Assembly (NCBI RefSeq): GCF_014042345.1
Contig: NZ_JACEZT010000010.1
Location: forward strand, 166,257-230,256
Direction: 5' to 3'
Source: Rugamonas brunnea
GTDB taxonomy: Bacteria > Pseudomonadota > Gammaproteobacteria > Burkholderiales > Burkholderiaceae_D
DNA: 64,000 nucleotides
In this document: in pieces, positions 46,467 through 56,138 of the stretch
Layout: the number at the start of each line of letters is the position of its first letter
Position numbering within the stretch: the first letter of the stretch is position 1
Position numbers and translations under genes: made by a program
The notes under the pieces: generated by a model
The model's database searches: none
Seen by the model: only the letters and a program-made list of their open reading frames with translations
What the model was told of the DNA's origin: nothing

Positions 46467-47219
46467 TTAAGCCTGTTCGTTCACTTCGACGAACTCGTCG
46501 CCAGCAGCAGCCTTGATCATTTCAACGACTTCGTTACCAGCGGCAGCACGGCCTTCCAGGATGGCGTCAGCCACACCGCGGGCGTACAGCATGATGGCTT
46601 TCGAGGAGTCATCGTTACCTGGGATCACATAGCTCACGCCTTCTGGCGAGTGGTTGGTATCGACCACGCCGATGACAGGGATGCCCAGTTTTGCCGCTTC
46701 GGTGATCGCACCTTTGTGGTAGCCGACGTCAACGACGAAGATCGCGTCAGGAACGCCACCCATCTCTTTGATGCCGCCGATCGACTTCTGCAGCTTGACC
46801 ATTTCGCGTTGGAACATCAGCGCTTCTTTTTTCGACAGCTTCTCGACGGAACCGTCTTCGATGGCCGCTTCCATGTCTTTCAGGCGCTTGATCGAAGTCT
46901 TGATGGTCTTGAAGTTGGTCAGCATGCCGCCCAGCCAGCGCTGGTCAACATAAGGAACGCCTGCGCGCTGAGCTTCAGCGGCGATGATGTCGCGGGCTTG
47001 ACGCTTGGTGCCGACCATCAGGATGGTGCCACGGTTCGAAGCGACCTGTTTCACGTGCTTCATCGCTTCCTGATACATACCCATCGTCTTTTCCAAGTTG
47101 ATGATATGGATCTTGTTGCGGTGACCGAAGATGAACGGTGCCATCTTTGGGTTCCAGAAACGGGTTTGGTGACCGAAGTGGACACCGGCTTCCAGCATTT
47201 CGCGCATAGTTACGGACAT
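46467..47219 (-). CDS. rpsB: 30S ribosomal protein S2
   Basis: Small-subunit ribosomal protein of 250 residues. The start at 47219 follows CTGGAG. It begins [20 protein letters not shown] and contains [20 protein letters not shown] and [20 protein letters not shown]. Its promoter is about 150 bases upstream, leaving a leader long enough for autoregulation. map, usually the divergent neighbour, is here separated by a PEP-CTERM gene. Confidence 0.98.
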   Translation of the reverse strand: MSVTMREMLEAGVHFGHQTRFWNPKMAPFIFGHRNKIHIINLEKTMGMYQEAMKHVKQVASNRGTILMVGTKRQARDIIAAEAQRAGVPYVDQRWLGGMLTNFKTIKTSIKRLKDMEAAIEDGSVEKLSKKEALMFQREMVKLQKSIGGIKEMGGVPDAIFVVDVGYHKGAITEAAKLGIPVIGVVDTNHSPEGVSYVIPGNDDSSKAIMLYARGVADAILEGRAAAGNEVVEMIKAAAGDEFVEVNEQA

Positions 47220-47366
47220 ATTAAACTCCAGGGTTGGGTCTGGAATCCGATCAGTCACCTTGACGGCACCCTTGTCGACCGGATTCGCTTGTGTAATTAA
47301 AAAAAATCGAACTGTTTTACAACTATTTTTACAACATTGCTCAAAACCGAATTCAAGCAACCCGAG

Positions 47367-47396
47367 ATTCTACCGCAACATGGGTCGCCGGATCAA
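47367..47396 (-). promoter_or_regulatory. rpsB promoter
   Basis: On the minus strand TTGATC (47396-47391), an 18-base spacer and TAGAAT (47372-47367). It predicts a leader of about 140 bases before rpsB. The rest of the 411-base gap 47220-47630 is AT-rich (especially 47285-47340 and 47440-47580) with no other feature I can name. Confidence 0.6.
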
Positions 47397-47630
47397 GTCC
47401 GGCATGTCACCACCCCGCCCCGCATCAACTCCTCCGCATATATTTTCAACAACATTACCCGTGTCAAGAAAAATCAATGTCATTTTGATGAAATATTTGT
47501 AGCGTTTGTGGCTTAAATTACAGCAATTGATTGCCGAATCGTATTATCATTAGGAAAACTATAGTTCTGTAACGGCAATACCGAATTGCAGGACACTATA
47601 AACCAGCATAACAATGGGAAGAACAACATC

Positions 47631-48362
47631 ATGTCCATCGCTCTCGCTGTAACGCTAGCCGCCCTGTCCACCGTGCAGCCCAGCTGCTCCTGGGACCGTC
47701 CCGGCGTGAATCCCTACACGGGCAATGCGAACGCCGCTATTGACCGCTATACCGATCTGCCACCGTCCGTGCGGGCGGAACTGAAAAAGCGCATCGCCAG
47801 CAAGCAGCCTGACGACATGGTCAGCATCACCCGCGACGCCATCACCAGCGACACCAACGGCGCCTACGATCCGGCCATCCGCGACATGCACTTTGGCGCC
47901 GCCTCCGTGTGCCACAGCGTGACCCGCAACAAGTGGGCCAAGTCGCGCGTCGAACCGGCGGCCGTCTACTGCGCGGACACCCATTGCATCCTGGTGCCCA
48001 AGATCTGCGGCAACATTAGCCGCATCACGCGTCCCGCTGCGCCCGTGGCCCACAACACTGAAGAAGGCGGCGGTGGCCGCGCGCCCATCCTGGTAGCGGC
48101 CGCCGCGCCGGTGGTGGTGGTGCCGGCCGAAGCACCACCCATGGTGCAATCGCCGCGCGAAGTGCAGTTCACGCCACCCGTGCCGATCGTGACGCCGCCG
48201 TCGTTCGTCAACTCGGCGCCACCATTCGAAGTGCAAGTGGGCCTGCCGCCGACGCCACCAACCCCGCCGGTGCCGCCACCAGTACCGGAACCGGACACCT
48301 GGGCCATGCTGCTGGCCGGTGTTGGCCTGCTGGGCTGGCTGGCCAAGCGCCGCGCCGCCTGA
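47631..48362 (+). CDS. MHFG-type PEP-CTERM protein
   Basis: Predicted secreted protein of 243 residues. The ATG at 47631 is preceded by GGAAG and opens a short signal (MSIALAVTLAALSTVQPSC). The core RDMHFGAASVCHSVTRNKWA and CADTHCILVPKICGN, with several Cys, is the MHFG-containing region known from PEP-CTERM proteins. A Pro/Val-rich linker leads to the sorting tag PEPDTWAMLLAGVGLLGWLA followed by KRR. An exosortase encoded elsewhere would cleave the tag and move the protein to the surface or matrix. It interrupts the usual rpsB-map neighbourhood. Confidence 0.88.
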   Translation: MSIALAVTLAALSTVQPSCSWDRPGVNPYTGNANAAIDRYTDLPPSVRAELKKRIASKQPDDMVSITRDAITSDTNGAYDPAIRDMHFGAASVCHSVTRNKWAKSRVEPAAVYCADTHCILVPKICGNISRITRPAAPVAHNTEEGGGGRAPILVAAAAPVVVVPAEAPPMVQSPREVQFTPPVPIVTPPSFVNSAPPFEVQVGLPPTPPTPPVPPPVPEPDTWAMLLAGVGLLGWLAKRRAA

Positions 48363-48373
48363 TTCCGCCCTGC

Positions 48374-48407
48374 CCGCAAGCGCGCCGCCTGGCCGGCGCA
48401 CTTGCGG
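48374..48407 (+). terminator. Hairpin after the MHFG PEP-CTERM gene
   Basis: CCGCAAG (48374-48380) pairs with CTTGCGG (48401-48407), with further GC pairing inside. It lies 12 bases after the stop codon and has no T run, so it is a weak terminator candidate. Confidence 0.4.
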
Positions 48408-48546
48408 CGCCCCGCCCCGTCAGTCAGCACGGTGCGTCCCGCCTCGATTATAATTTCAAGCTACTGCACGCCGCGAGCACGGACCTGAGGTTCGACCTGC
48501 TCGCTGCCTGCGTTTTTTCCGTTTACTTTGCAGATTGCGATCCACT

Positions 48547-49365
48547 ATGTCGATTACCATCAACACCGCCGAAGACATCGCCGGCATGCGCGTCGCCGGC
48601 CGCCTGGGCTCCGAGGTGCTGGACTACATCACCCCCTTCATCAAACCCGGCGTCACCACCGGGGAGCTGGATCGCCTGTGCCACGAATACATGGTCAACG
48701 TGCAGGGCACCATCCCGGCGCCGCTCAACTACTGCCCGCCCGGCTACACGCCGTTCCCGAAAGCCATCTGCACCTCCGTCAACGACGTGATCTGCCACGG
48801 CATCCCCGGCGACAAGGTGCTCAAGAACGGCGACGTGGTCAACCTCGACATCACCGTCATCAAGGATGGCTACCACGGCGACAACAGCCGCATGTTCTTC
48901 ATCGGCGAACCGTCCATCATGGCCAAGCGCCTGTCGGACATCACCTATGAGTGCATGTGGCTGGGCATCGCCCAGGTCAAGCCGGGCGCCCACCTGGGCG
49001 ACATCGGCCACGCCATCCAGCAGCACGCGGAAAAAGCCGGCTACAGCGTGGTGCGCGAATTCTGCGGCCACGGCATCGGCAAGGTGTTCCACACCGAACC
49101 GCAAGTGCTGCATTACGGCCGCCCCGGCACGCTGGAGGAACTCAAGCCCGGCATGATCTTCACCATCGAGCCGATGATCAACGCCGGCAAGCGCGAGATC
49201 CGCGAAATGGGCGACGGCTGGACCATCAAGACCAAGGACCGCAGCCTGTCGGCCCAGTGGGAACACACCATCCTGGTCACCGACACCGGCTACGAGGTGC
49301 TGACCCTGTCGGCCGGCAGCCCGCCGCCACCGGCCTTCATCACCAACGCCACCGTGGCCGCGTAA
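48547..49365 (+). CDS. map: Methionine aminopeptidase type I
   Basis: Removes N-terminal Met from nascent proteins. The start at 48547 gives 272 residues. Metal ligands are in [20 protein letters not shown] (two Asp), [14 protein letters not shown] (His), TIEPMINAG (Glu) and QWEHTILVT (Glu). A TATAAT at 48449-48454 may be its promoter -10, though no -35 is clear. It ends 5 bases before glnD. Confidence 0.97.
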   Translation: MSITINTAEDIAGMRVAGRLGSEVLDYITPFIKPGVTTGELDRLCHEYMVNVQGTIPAPLNYCPPGYTPFPKAICTSVNDVICHGIPGDKVLKNGDVVNLDITVIKDGYHGDNSRMFFIGEPSIMAKRLSDITYECMWLGIAQVKPGAHLGDIGHAIQQHAEKAGYSVVREFCGHGIGKVFHTEPQVLHYGRPGTLEELKPGMIFTIEPMINAGKREIREMGDGWTIKTKDRSLSAQWEHTILVTDTGYEVLTLSAGSPPPPAFITNATVAA

Positions 49366-49370
49366 GCACC

Positions 49371-51953
49371 ATGCCGGCCGCCGCGATGAAGAAGGACCTC
49401 AGGGAGCAGCTCAAACGCCAGCTCAAGGCCGACCGCCAGCTCGTCATCGCGGGCTTCCAGGCCGACGGCATGCCGGAAAAACTGCTACGCAACCTGCGCC
49501 AGAGCGTGGACGCGGTGCTGACCGAGGCATGGCACGCGGCCGCGCTGCCGGACGACACGGCCCTGGTCGGCGTGGGCGGCTACGGCCGCGGCGAGCTGTT
49601 CCCGCACTCGGACGTGGACCTGCTGATCCTGCTGGCGCGCGCGCCCGACGAGTCCACCCGCGGCAAGCTGGAGGAGCTGGTGCAGCTGCTGTGGGACCTG
49701 GGGCTGGAGATCGGCCACAGCATCCGCACCGTGGACGAATGCATGACCGAGTCGCAGGCCGACATCACGGTGCAAACCAGCCTGCTCGAAGCGCGCCTGA
49801 TCTGCGGCGACCAGCCGCTGTTCGAGGAGCTGCAGCGGCGCTACGACGCCGCCATGGACCCGCAGGCCTTCTTCCACGCGAAGATGCTGGAGATGCGCCA
49901 GCGCCACGCCAAGTACGAGGACACGGCCTTCAGCCTGGAGCCGAACTGCAAGGAAAGCCCGGGCGGCCTGCGCGACCTGCAGGTGATCCTGTGGATGGTC
50001 AAGGCGGCCGGCCTGGCCAACTCGTGGCGCACGCTGGCCACCTCCGGCCTGATCACCCAGACCGAGGCCAAGCAGCTGATGGAGAAGGAGCGCGCCTTCA
50101 AGGACATCCGCGTGCGCCTGCACCTGCACGCAGGCCGGCGCGAAGACCGACTGGTGTTCGACGTGCAGACGGCGATCGCCGAGACGCTGGGCTTCCAGGC
50201 CACCGGCAGCGGCGCCAACATGCGCCGTGCCAGCGAATACCTGATGCAGCGCTACTACTGGGCCGCCAAGACCGTCACCCAGCTCAACACCATCCTGCTG
50301 CAGAACATTGAGGAACGGCTGTTCCCGAAGTCGGGCGTGGCCGTGCCGATCAACGCGCGCTTCAATGAACTGAACGGCTTCATCGACATGAACGATGACG
50401 ACACGTTCGAGCGCACCCCGTCGGCCATGCTGGAAATCTTCCTGCTCATGACGCAGAACCCGGCGCTCAAGGGCATGACCTCGCGCACCATGCGCGCGCT
50501 GTGGCACGAGCGCTTCAAGATCGACGCCGGCTTCCGCCAGGACCCCGTCAACCGCGCGCTGTTCCTGCGCATCCTGCAGGCGCCGGTGGGCATCATCCAC
50601 ACGCTGCGGCGCATGAACGATTTGTCCGTGTTGGGCCGCTACCTGCCCAACTTCCGCAAGATCGTGGGCCAGATGCAGCACGACCTGTTCCACGTCTACA
50701 CGGTGGACCAGCACATCCTGATGGTGGTGCGCAACATGCGCCGCTTCACGATGACCGAGCACGCGCACGAATACCCGTTCTGCAGCCAGCTGATGGCCAA
50801 CTTCGCGCAGCCGTGGGTGCTGTACGTGGGCGCCCTGTTCCACGACATCGCCAAGGGCCGCGGCGGCGACCATTCGAAACTGGGCACGGTGGACGCGGCC
50901 CAGTTCTGCCACGACCACGGCATGAGCGCCGAGGACACGGAATTGGTGGTGTTCCTGGTCGAGAACCACCTGACCATGTCGCAGGTGGCGCAGAAGCAGG
51001 ACCTGTCGGACCCGGACGTGATCGCCGCCTTCGCCAAGGTGGTGGGCGACGAACGCCACCTGACGGCGCTGTATTTGCTGACGGTGGCCGACATCCGCGG
51101 CACCAGTCCCAAGGTGTGGAACGCGTGGAAGGGCAAGCTGCTCGAAGACCTGTACCGCATCACGCTGCGCGTGCTGGGCGGTGAGCACCATTCGGCCGAC
51201 AGCGAACTGAAAAACCGCCAGCACGAGGCGCTGGCCACGCTGCGCCTGTACGGCCTGCCGCCGGACGCCCACGAGGCCCTGTGGAAGCAGCTCGACGTGG
51301 CCTACTTCCTGCGCCACGACGCCTCCGACATCGCGTGGGAGACGCGCGCGCTGTACAACCGCATGGACAGCGCCCAGCCGGTCGTCAAATGCCGGCTGGC
51401 GCCGATCGGCGAAGGCTTGCAGATCGCCGTCTACGTGCGCGACCAGGCCGACCTGTTCGCGCGCATCTGCAGCTACTTCGACCGCAAGAACTTCAGCATC
51501 CTGGACGCCAAGATCCACACCACCCACCACGGCTACGCGCTCGACACCTTCCTCGTCACGGAACAGAACTTCGCCAAGAGCTACCGCGACATCATCAGCC
51601 TGATCGAGCATGAACTGTGCGAGCTGCTGACCAGTCAGACGGCGCTGCCGGCGCCGGGCAAGGGCCGCTTGTCGCGCCTGTCGCGCAGCTTCCCGATCCA
51701 GCCCACGGTCGACCTGCGGCCCGACGAGCGCGGCCAGTATTACCTGCTGTCGGTGGCGGCCAACGACCGCACCGGCCTGCTCTATTCGATCGCCAACGTG
51801 CTCACCAAGTACAAGATCAACCTGCACACGGCCAAGGTGATGACGCTGGGCGAGCGGGTCGAGGACGTATTCCTGGTCGACGGCGCCGCCCTCAGCAACG
51901 CGCGCCTGCAACTGCAACTGGAAACCGATTTACTGGACGCGCTCAAGGTGTGA
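49371..51953 (+). CDS. glnD: [Protein-PII] uridylyltransferase / uridylyl-removing enzyme
   Basis: Glutamine sensor that uridylylates and de-uridylylates PII proteins, controlling nitrogen assimilation. It has 860 residues. Nucleotidyltransferase motif [19 protein letters not shown] lies near residue 65; the HD hydrolase domain includes [20 protein letters not shown] near 490; two ACT domains close the protein (about 680-860; [20 protein letters not shown] and [20 protein letters not shown]). It is 5 bases after map, probably co-transcribed. Confidence 0.98.
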   Translation: MPAAAMKKDLREQLKRQLKADRQLVIAGFQADGMPEKLLRNLRQSVDAVLTEAWHAAALPDDTALVGVGGYGRGELFPHSDVDLLILLARAPDESTRGKLEELVQLLWDLGLEIGHSIRTVDECMTESQADITVQTSLLEARLICGDQPLFEELQRRYDAAMDPQAFFHAKMLEMRQRHAKYEDTAFSLEPNCKESPGGLRDLQVILWMVKAAGLANSWRTLATSGLITQTEAKQLMEKERAFKDIRVRLHLHAGRREDRLVFDVQTAIAETLGFQATGSGANMRRASEYLMQRYYWAAKTVTQLNTILLQNIEERLFPKSGVAVPINARFNELNGFIDMNDDDTFERTPSAMLEIFLLMTQNPALKGMTSRTMRALWHERFKIDAGFRQDPVNRALFLRILQAPVGIIHTLRRMNDLSVLGRYLPNFRKIVGQMQHDLFHVYTVDQHILMVVRNMRRFTMTEHAHEYPFCSQLMANFAQPWVLYVGALFHDIAKGRGGDHSKLGTVDAAQFCHDHGMSAEDTELVVFLVENHLTMSQVAQKQDLSDPDVIAAFAKVVGDERHLTALYLLTVADIRGTSPKVWNAWKGKLLEDLYRITLRVLGGEHHSADSELKNRQHEALATLRLYGLPPDAHEALWKQLDVAYFLRHDASDIAWETRALYNRMDSAQPVVKCRLAPIGEGLQIAVYVRDQADLFARICSYFDRKNFSILDAKIHTTHHGYALDTFLVTEQNFAKSYRDIISLIEHELCELLTSQTALPAPGKGRLSRLSRSFPIQPTVDLRPDERGQYYLLSVAANDRTGLLYSIANVLTKYKINLHTAKVMTLGERVEDVFLVDGAALSNARLQLQLETDLLDALKV

Positions 51954-51988
51954 GCCGCGTCCCTCCCCCATTGAAGAAATAAAGCAAC

Positions 51989-52738
51989 ATGAGTGAAGAA
52001 CTTTTACGCCTGTCCAAACGCATGTCCGAACTGGGCCTGTGCTCGCGCCGCGAGGCCGACGAATGGATCGCCCGCGGCTGGGTGCGGGTGGACGGCAAGG
52101 TGGTGTCCGAGCTGGGCAGCAAGGTCTATCCCAGCCAGCGCGTGACGGTGGAACGCCAGGCCGCGGCCGAGCAATCGAAACGTGTGACGGTGCTGATCAA
52201 CAAGCCGATGGGCTATGTGAGCGGCCAAGCCGAGGATGGCTACCAGCCGGCCGTGGCGCTAATCAAACCCGAGAACCGCTGGGCCGACGACCCGGCCACG
52301 GAACAGTTCCATCCGACCCAGCTGCGCAGCCTGGTGCCGGCCGGCCGGCTCGACATCGATTCGGTCGGCCTGCTGGTGCTGACCCAGGACGGCCGCGTGG
52401 CCAAGCAACTGATCGGCCACGACACCGATATCGACAAGGAATACCTGGTGCGGGTGGAATACACGCGCCCCGGCAAGCTGCCCGAGTCGGACCTGAAAAA
52501 GCTCAATCATGGCTTGTGGATGGATGGCAAGCCATTGCTGCCGGCCAAGGTGCGCTGGCAGAACGAGGACCAGCTCAGTTTCACCCTGCGCGAAGGCAAG
52601 AAGCGCCAGATCCGCCGCATGTGCGAGATGGTGGGCCTGAAGGTGGTGGGCCTGAAGCGGGTGCGGATCGGCAAGGTCAAGCTCGGTGACTTGCCTGTCG
52701 GACAATGGCGCTACCTGCGGCCCGACGAGCGTTTTTAA
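51989..52738 (+). CDS. RsuA-family pseudouridine synthase (RluF/RluE-like)
   Basis: Isomerises uridine to pseudouridine in rRNA. It has 249 residues: an N-terminal S4 domain (RLSKRMSELGLCSRREADEW), then the catalytic Asp in PAGRLDIDSVGLLVLT, and the RsuA-family segments GKKRQIRRMCEMVGLKVVGL and RIGKVKLGDLPVGQWRYL. The combination of S4 domain and KINKP-like LINKPMGYVSG suits 23S-type enzymes, but the exact target cannot be assigned. Confidence 0.9.
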   Translation: MSEELLRLSKRMSELGLCSRREADEWIARGWVRVDGKVVSELGSKVYPSQRVTVERQAAAEQSKRVTVLINKPMGYVSGQAEDGYQPAVALIKPENRWADDPATEQFHPTQLRSLVPAGRLDIDSVGLLVLTQDGRVAKQLIGHDTDIDKEYLVRVEYTRPGKLPESDLKKLNHGLWMDGKPLLPAKVRWQNEDQLSFTLREGKKRQIRRMCEMVGLKVVGLKRVRIGKVKLGDLPVGQWRYLRPDERF

Positions 52739-52892
52739 GCCTGCGCACCCCACCTGCGACGGCGGGTGTGGCATCGGATAGCCATTAGATGAAAGATTCT
52801 TGCTATTCTGCAAGCCAATGCGGGCAATAGTGGGTAAACTACCCCTCGCAGACCATCTTTTTCCCCCGAAAATTGCAAAGAGATATGCCGTC

Positions 52893-53660
52893 GTGAACAA
52901 TCCCCTCCCCACCCAATTCCGTCGTGGTCCGCCCAGCCTCAGCGATGCGCAGGAACCGATCGCGGCCGGCAGCAAGCCGCACGAGATGCATGACGAGCAG
53001 GACATCGGCGACGCGCTGGCCATGCTGGCCGAGACCGGCGATCCGGTGTCGATCTACCCCAACAGCAGCACCAGCGTGGTGATGGCGCGCATCCGCTCCG
53101 TCGATCCCGACCATCCCCATTTCGTGCTGGAACTGAACGAAGGCGAAACCCTGCCGCCCGGTGAAGCCGTGTTCGTGGCCTGGCTGCGCAGCGCCAAGAT
53201 GCAATTCAAGCTCAGCTCGCCCGACTGGGCGCCGCTGGCCGGGCAGCCGACCCTGATCCCGGCCACCTTCCCCGAGAAGTGCCAGATCCTCAACCGGCGC
53301 GCCGCGCAGCGCCTGGAAACGCCGCTGGGCGTGTACTTCCTGGCCTCGTTCGTGCTCAACGGCAGGCCCTATGAGTTGCAGTTGTATGACTTTTCCGCTG
53401 GCGGCGTCGGCATGCGGGCCGCCCCGCGCGATGCCGTGGGCCTGCACGTGGGCCGCAAACTGCAGCGGGTGCGGCTGGAACTGGGCCCGGACGCCGTCAT
53501 GATCGCCGACCTGGAGATCCGCTTGTCGCGCACCTTCCGTTCATTCTTGCTTGGCGAGCAAGTACAGATCGGCTGCCAGTTCATCAACCTGTCACCGATG
53601 ATGCAGGAAGAGCTGGCCCGGCTGCTGCAAAAGCTGAGCGCGGAAAAGAACCGGAGCTAG
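52893..53660 (+). CDS. YcgR-type PilZ domain protein (c-di-GMP effector)
   Basis: Predicted flagellar brake-like protein of 255 residues. The N-terminal YcgR domain (about 35-130; GDPVSIYPNSSTSVVMARIR) precedes a PilZ domain with both c-di-GMP motifs: RRAAQR and DFSAGGVG. The start is uncertain: the frame opens upstream at a TTG (52800), and an ATG exists at 52818; I prefer the GTG at 52893 because AGAG precedes it and the domain starts soon after. No flagellar genes are nearby. It should change motility or surface behaviour when c-di-GMP rises. Confidence 0.85.
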   Translation: MNNPLPTQFRRGPPSLSDAQEPIAAGSKPHEMHDEQDIGDALAMLAETGDPVSIYPNSSTSVVMARIRSVDPDHPHFVLELNEGETLPPGEAVFVAWLRSAKMQFKLSSPDWAPLAGQPTLIPATFPEKCQILNRRAAQRLETPLGVYFLASFVLNGRPYELQLYDFSAGGVGMRAAPRDAVGLHVGRKLQRVRLELGPDAVMIADLEIRLSRTFRSFLLGEQVQIGCQFINLSPMMQEELARLLQKLSAEKNRS

Positions 53661-53906
53661 CCGCCAATGCCGGCCCGCCAGGCCATGCAACATTTCTGGC
53701 GCTATAATTTTATTGCTCCCGAATCCACTAAATGAGCATACTTGCAACAAAAGAGGCAAATATTTTTGTTTTCAGTTAGCAAATTCCGTGAGTCTTATGA
53801 TAACCTGTGTTCACTGCTTCAATTTCACACCGCTGGCAGTTGTGAAGCGCAGACAGAATAGCGAGCGATGCCAGTCATTTATCACTCTACAAACACGGGA
53901 TATAAC

Positions 53907-54488
53907 ATGAACAACACGAAGATCAAAGCGCTGAAACTGTCGATCGCCGCCGCCGGCCTGGCGCTCGCCGCCTCCGCGAACGCCGCCTATGTGGACGTCA
54001 CCAGCCTGGTGACCAGCAGTATCGTTAACAATATCGCCACCTTCACGCTGGAGGCTGGCCATACTGTCACCTTTACCGACTTCGCCTCGTCGCCAGTGCA
54101 AGTTGCGTTCTGGTCGAACGGCGGCCCAGCCAACCAAAACTCCAACACCGTACTGAATTCGATCAACTCCAGTGGCCTGACCGGCTGGGGCCTGCCCGCC
54201 ACCCTGACCTACGTTGGCGGCGCCAATGCCTCGGCAATCCCCAACAGCACCCTGAAGACGCTGACGATCAACCAGCCACCTCAGTACAACTACCTGGCCC
54301 TGCACTTTGGCGACGGCGAAATGCTGTTCCACTGGACCCAGGCAGCCGCCAATCCGTTCGTCGTCACCAGCGACAAGCTGAGCAACTATCGCGCCTTCTC
54401 GTCGCCAGTACCTGAGCCAGAAACCTACGGCATGCTGCTGGCCGGCCTGGGCCTGGTGGGCTTCCTGGCCCGTCGCCGCAAAGCCTGA
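53907..54488 (+). CDS. PEP-CTERM sorting domain protein
   Basis: Secreted protein of 193 residues. The ATG at 53907 follows CGGGA. The signal peptide is LKLSIAAAGLALAASANAAY. The body is Asn/Ser/Thr-rich and predicted beta. The sorting tag is VPEPETYGMLLAGLGLVGFL followed by ARRRKA. It is probably a matrix or surface protein processed by an exosortase not present in this window. A strong terminator follows. Confidence 0.93.
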   Translation: MNNTKIKALKLSIAAAGLALAASANAAYVDVTSLVTSSIVNNIATFTLEAGHTVTFTDFASSPVQVAFWSNGGPANQNSNTVLNSINSSGLTGWGLPATLTYVGGANASAIPNSTLKTLTINQPPQYNYLALHFGDGEMLFHWTQAAANPFVVTSDKLSNYRAFSSPVPEPETYGMLLAGLGLVGFLARRRKA

Positions 54489-54516
54489 TCGGCAAACGCC
54501 ACATCCGCAGTACCAG

Positions 54517-54541
54517 ACGCCCCGCCCGGGGCGTTTTTTTT
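54517..54541 (+). terminator. Terminator of the second PEP-CTERM gene
   Basis: ACGCCCC (54517-54523) pairs with GGGGCGT (54528-54534) around a GCCC loop, followed by eight T's. Confidence 0.93.
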
Positions 54542-54592
54542 GGCCATCCTCTTTGCCCGGCGCTGGCCACGCATTGCCGCTACAATGGCGCC

Positions 54593-55060
54593 ATGACCTC
54601 CACCCTGCTCGCCTGGCTGCGCCACCTGAGCCGCGTTTGCGGTTTCGAGACGGCTGACGCCTTTCCACCCGGCCATCCCTATGCGCGCACGCGCTGGAAT
54701 GGCGCGTATTTCGACATCGCTTCCGACGTCAAGCCAGAGCAGATCGAGAACCGCCTGTGCGAAGCGATCAGCAACACCCCGCTGGTATTCGCCTACATCA
54801 CCAACCCTACGCCACGCATGCAGCGTGCGCTGCTGGCCGTGCTGGAGCAGCGCATGCGCAACAACCGCGGCCGCGCCACGGAGCTGGCGCTGCTGCTGAT
54901 CGATGCTTACCGCAGCCCGCATGTGACGGAAGTCTTGCCGGGCCTGCGCGCGGCCATCGCCAGCACGGCGGGCCAGGATGAGGGCGACCGGGCCCGCGCC
55001 CTGATGGCTTACCTGTCCAGCATGCAGTCACCGTTCGACGTGATCGATGCGCGCCCCTGA
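54593..55060 (+). CDS. Hypothetical protein, possibly leaderless mRNA
   Basis: Cytoplasmic protein of 155 residues that I do not recognise. It is mostly predicted helical, with the segment RWNGAYFDIASDVKPEQIEN and a basic helix RALLAVLEQRMRNNRGRA. There is no signal peptide or membrane helix. A TACAAT box ends exactly six bases before the ATG, so transcription probably starts at or next to the start codon. It ends 30 bases before the aspartoacylase-like gene. Confidence 0.7.
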   Translation: MTSTLLAWLRHLSRVCGFETADAFPPGHPYARTRWNGAYFDIASDVKPEQIENRLCEAISNTPLVFAYITNPTPRMQRALLAVLEQRMRNNRGRATELALLLIDAYRSPHVTEVLPGLRAAIASTAGQDEGDRARALMAYLSSMQSPFDVIDARP

Positions 55061-55090
55061 GCGCGGGGCGCCAACGCGAGGGAGCAACGG

Positions 55091-56050
55091 ATGAAACCGG
55101 CCAACGAGATCGCGTTCAAGTCAGTCGGATACCAGGGCCAGGGCGATGGCCCGCGCCTGATCGTGCTGGGCGCCGTCCACGGCAACGAGACCTGCGGCAC
55201 GCGTGCCATCGAACGCCTGATGGTGGAACTGGACAGCGGCGCCCTGGCGCTCACGCACGGCTGCCTGACGCTGGTGCCGGTGGCCAATCCGCTGGCCTAT
55301 GGCAAAGGCGAACGGAGCGGCGAGCGCAACCTGAACCGCAACCTGTTCCCCAATGCCGCGCCGCAGGATTTCGAGGACCGCGTGGCCAACTGGCTCTGCC
55401 CGCTCCTGGCCAGCCACGACGTGCTGCTGGACCTGCATTCCTTCAACGCCGACAGCGCACCGTTTGTGATGGTGGGACCGCCGGACAACGACGGGTCGCT
55501 GGAACCGTTCCATCAAGCGCGGCAGGAACGGGCGCTGGCGCGCCGGCTGGGCGTGCAGCGCTTCGTGGAAGGCTGGCTGCGCACCTATGGCCAGGGCGTG
55601 CGGCGGCGGCTGCGCGGCGACAGCCAGCTGGACCTGGTGCTGCGCTACGGCGTGGGCACCACCGAATACATGCGCAGCACGGGCGGCTATGCGCTGACGC
55701 TCGAATGCGGCCAGCATGCCGATCCGCGCGCGCCGGACGTGGCCTACCAGGCCATCGTAAATGCGCTGGCCTTCCTCGGCCTGACGGCCGCCACGCCCCC
55801 GGCGCCCGTGCCCGAGGCGCGCATGGAAGTGCTCAGCATGGTCGAAGTCCACGACAAACTGCACGCGGATGACCAGTTCAGCCGCGACTGGGCCAGCTTC
55901 GACCCGGTACGCCAGGGCGAGGAAATCGGCCGCCGCGCCGATGGCACGCCGGTCGTGGCCCCGTTCGACGGCGTGATGCTGTTTCCCGACAGTGCCGCCG
56001 CTGCCCACTGCGAATGGTATTACCTGGCCCGTAGCCGTCCCGGCCTGTGA
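55091..56050 (+). CDS. Succinylglutamate desuccinylase/aspartoacylase family zinc hydrolase
   Basis: M14-like zinc amidohydrolase of 319 residues. The first zinc motif is GAVHGNETCG (HxxE), followed by the arginine-rich substrate site GERNLNRNLFP, the second zinc His in LLDLHSFNADSAPF and a catalytic Glu probably in LTLECGQHADPRA. AstE-like enzymes cleave N-acyl amino acids; the substrate here is unknown because no arginine-succinyltransferase genes are near. The start is preceded by GAGGGAGCAACGG. Confidence 0.87.
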   Translation: MKPANEIAFKSVGYQGQGDGPRLIVLGAVHGNETCGTRAIERLMVELDSGALALTHGCLTLVPVANPLAYGKGERSGERNLNRNLFPNAAPQDFEDRVANWLCPLLASHDVLLDLHSFNADSAPFVMVGPPDNDGSLEPFHQARQERALARRLGVQRFVEGWLRTYGQGVRRRLRGDSQLDLVLRYGVGTTEYMRSTGGYALTLECGQHADPRAPDVAYQAIVNALAFLGLTAATPPAPVPEARMEVLSMVEVHDKLHADDQFSRDWASFDPVRQGEEIGRRADGTPVVAPFDGVMLFPDSAAAAHCEWYYLARSRPGL

Positions 56051-56138
56051 TGACGGGGCGTCGCTTTTCGCGCGGGCTTGCACCATGCAATGCTGGCGCA
56101 CGCCCGGTGATGCGTCTAGAATCGTCGCAGGAGGCAAC

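Noticed and set aside
47285..47340. Rho-independent terminator in the rpsB leader because of a long T run
   Set aside because: The T run is not preceded by a stable GC stem, so it is only an AT-rich leader segment.
48480..48510. tRNA T-loop-like GGTTCGACC
   Set aside because: No acceptor stem, anticodon arm or CCA context surrounds it.
49485..51917. 810-residue minus-strand open frame across glnD
   Set aside because: It is a shadow of glnD with Arg/His/Gln-rich composition and no recognisable fold.
53800..53906. Sigma-54 promoter (TGGCA...TTGC) for the PEP-CTERM gene
   Set aside because: TGGCAGTTGTGAAGC lacks the TTGC element at the proper spacing.
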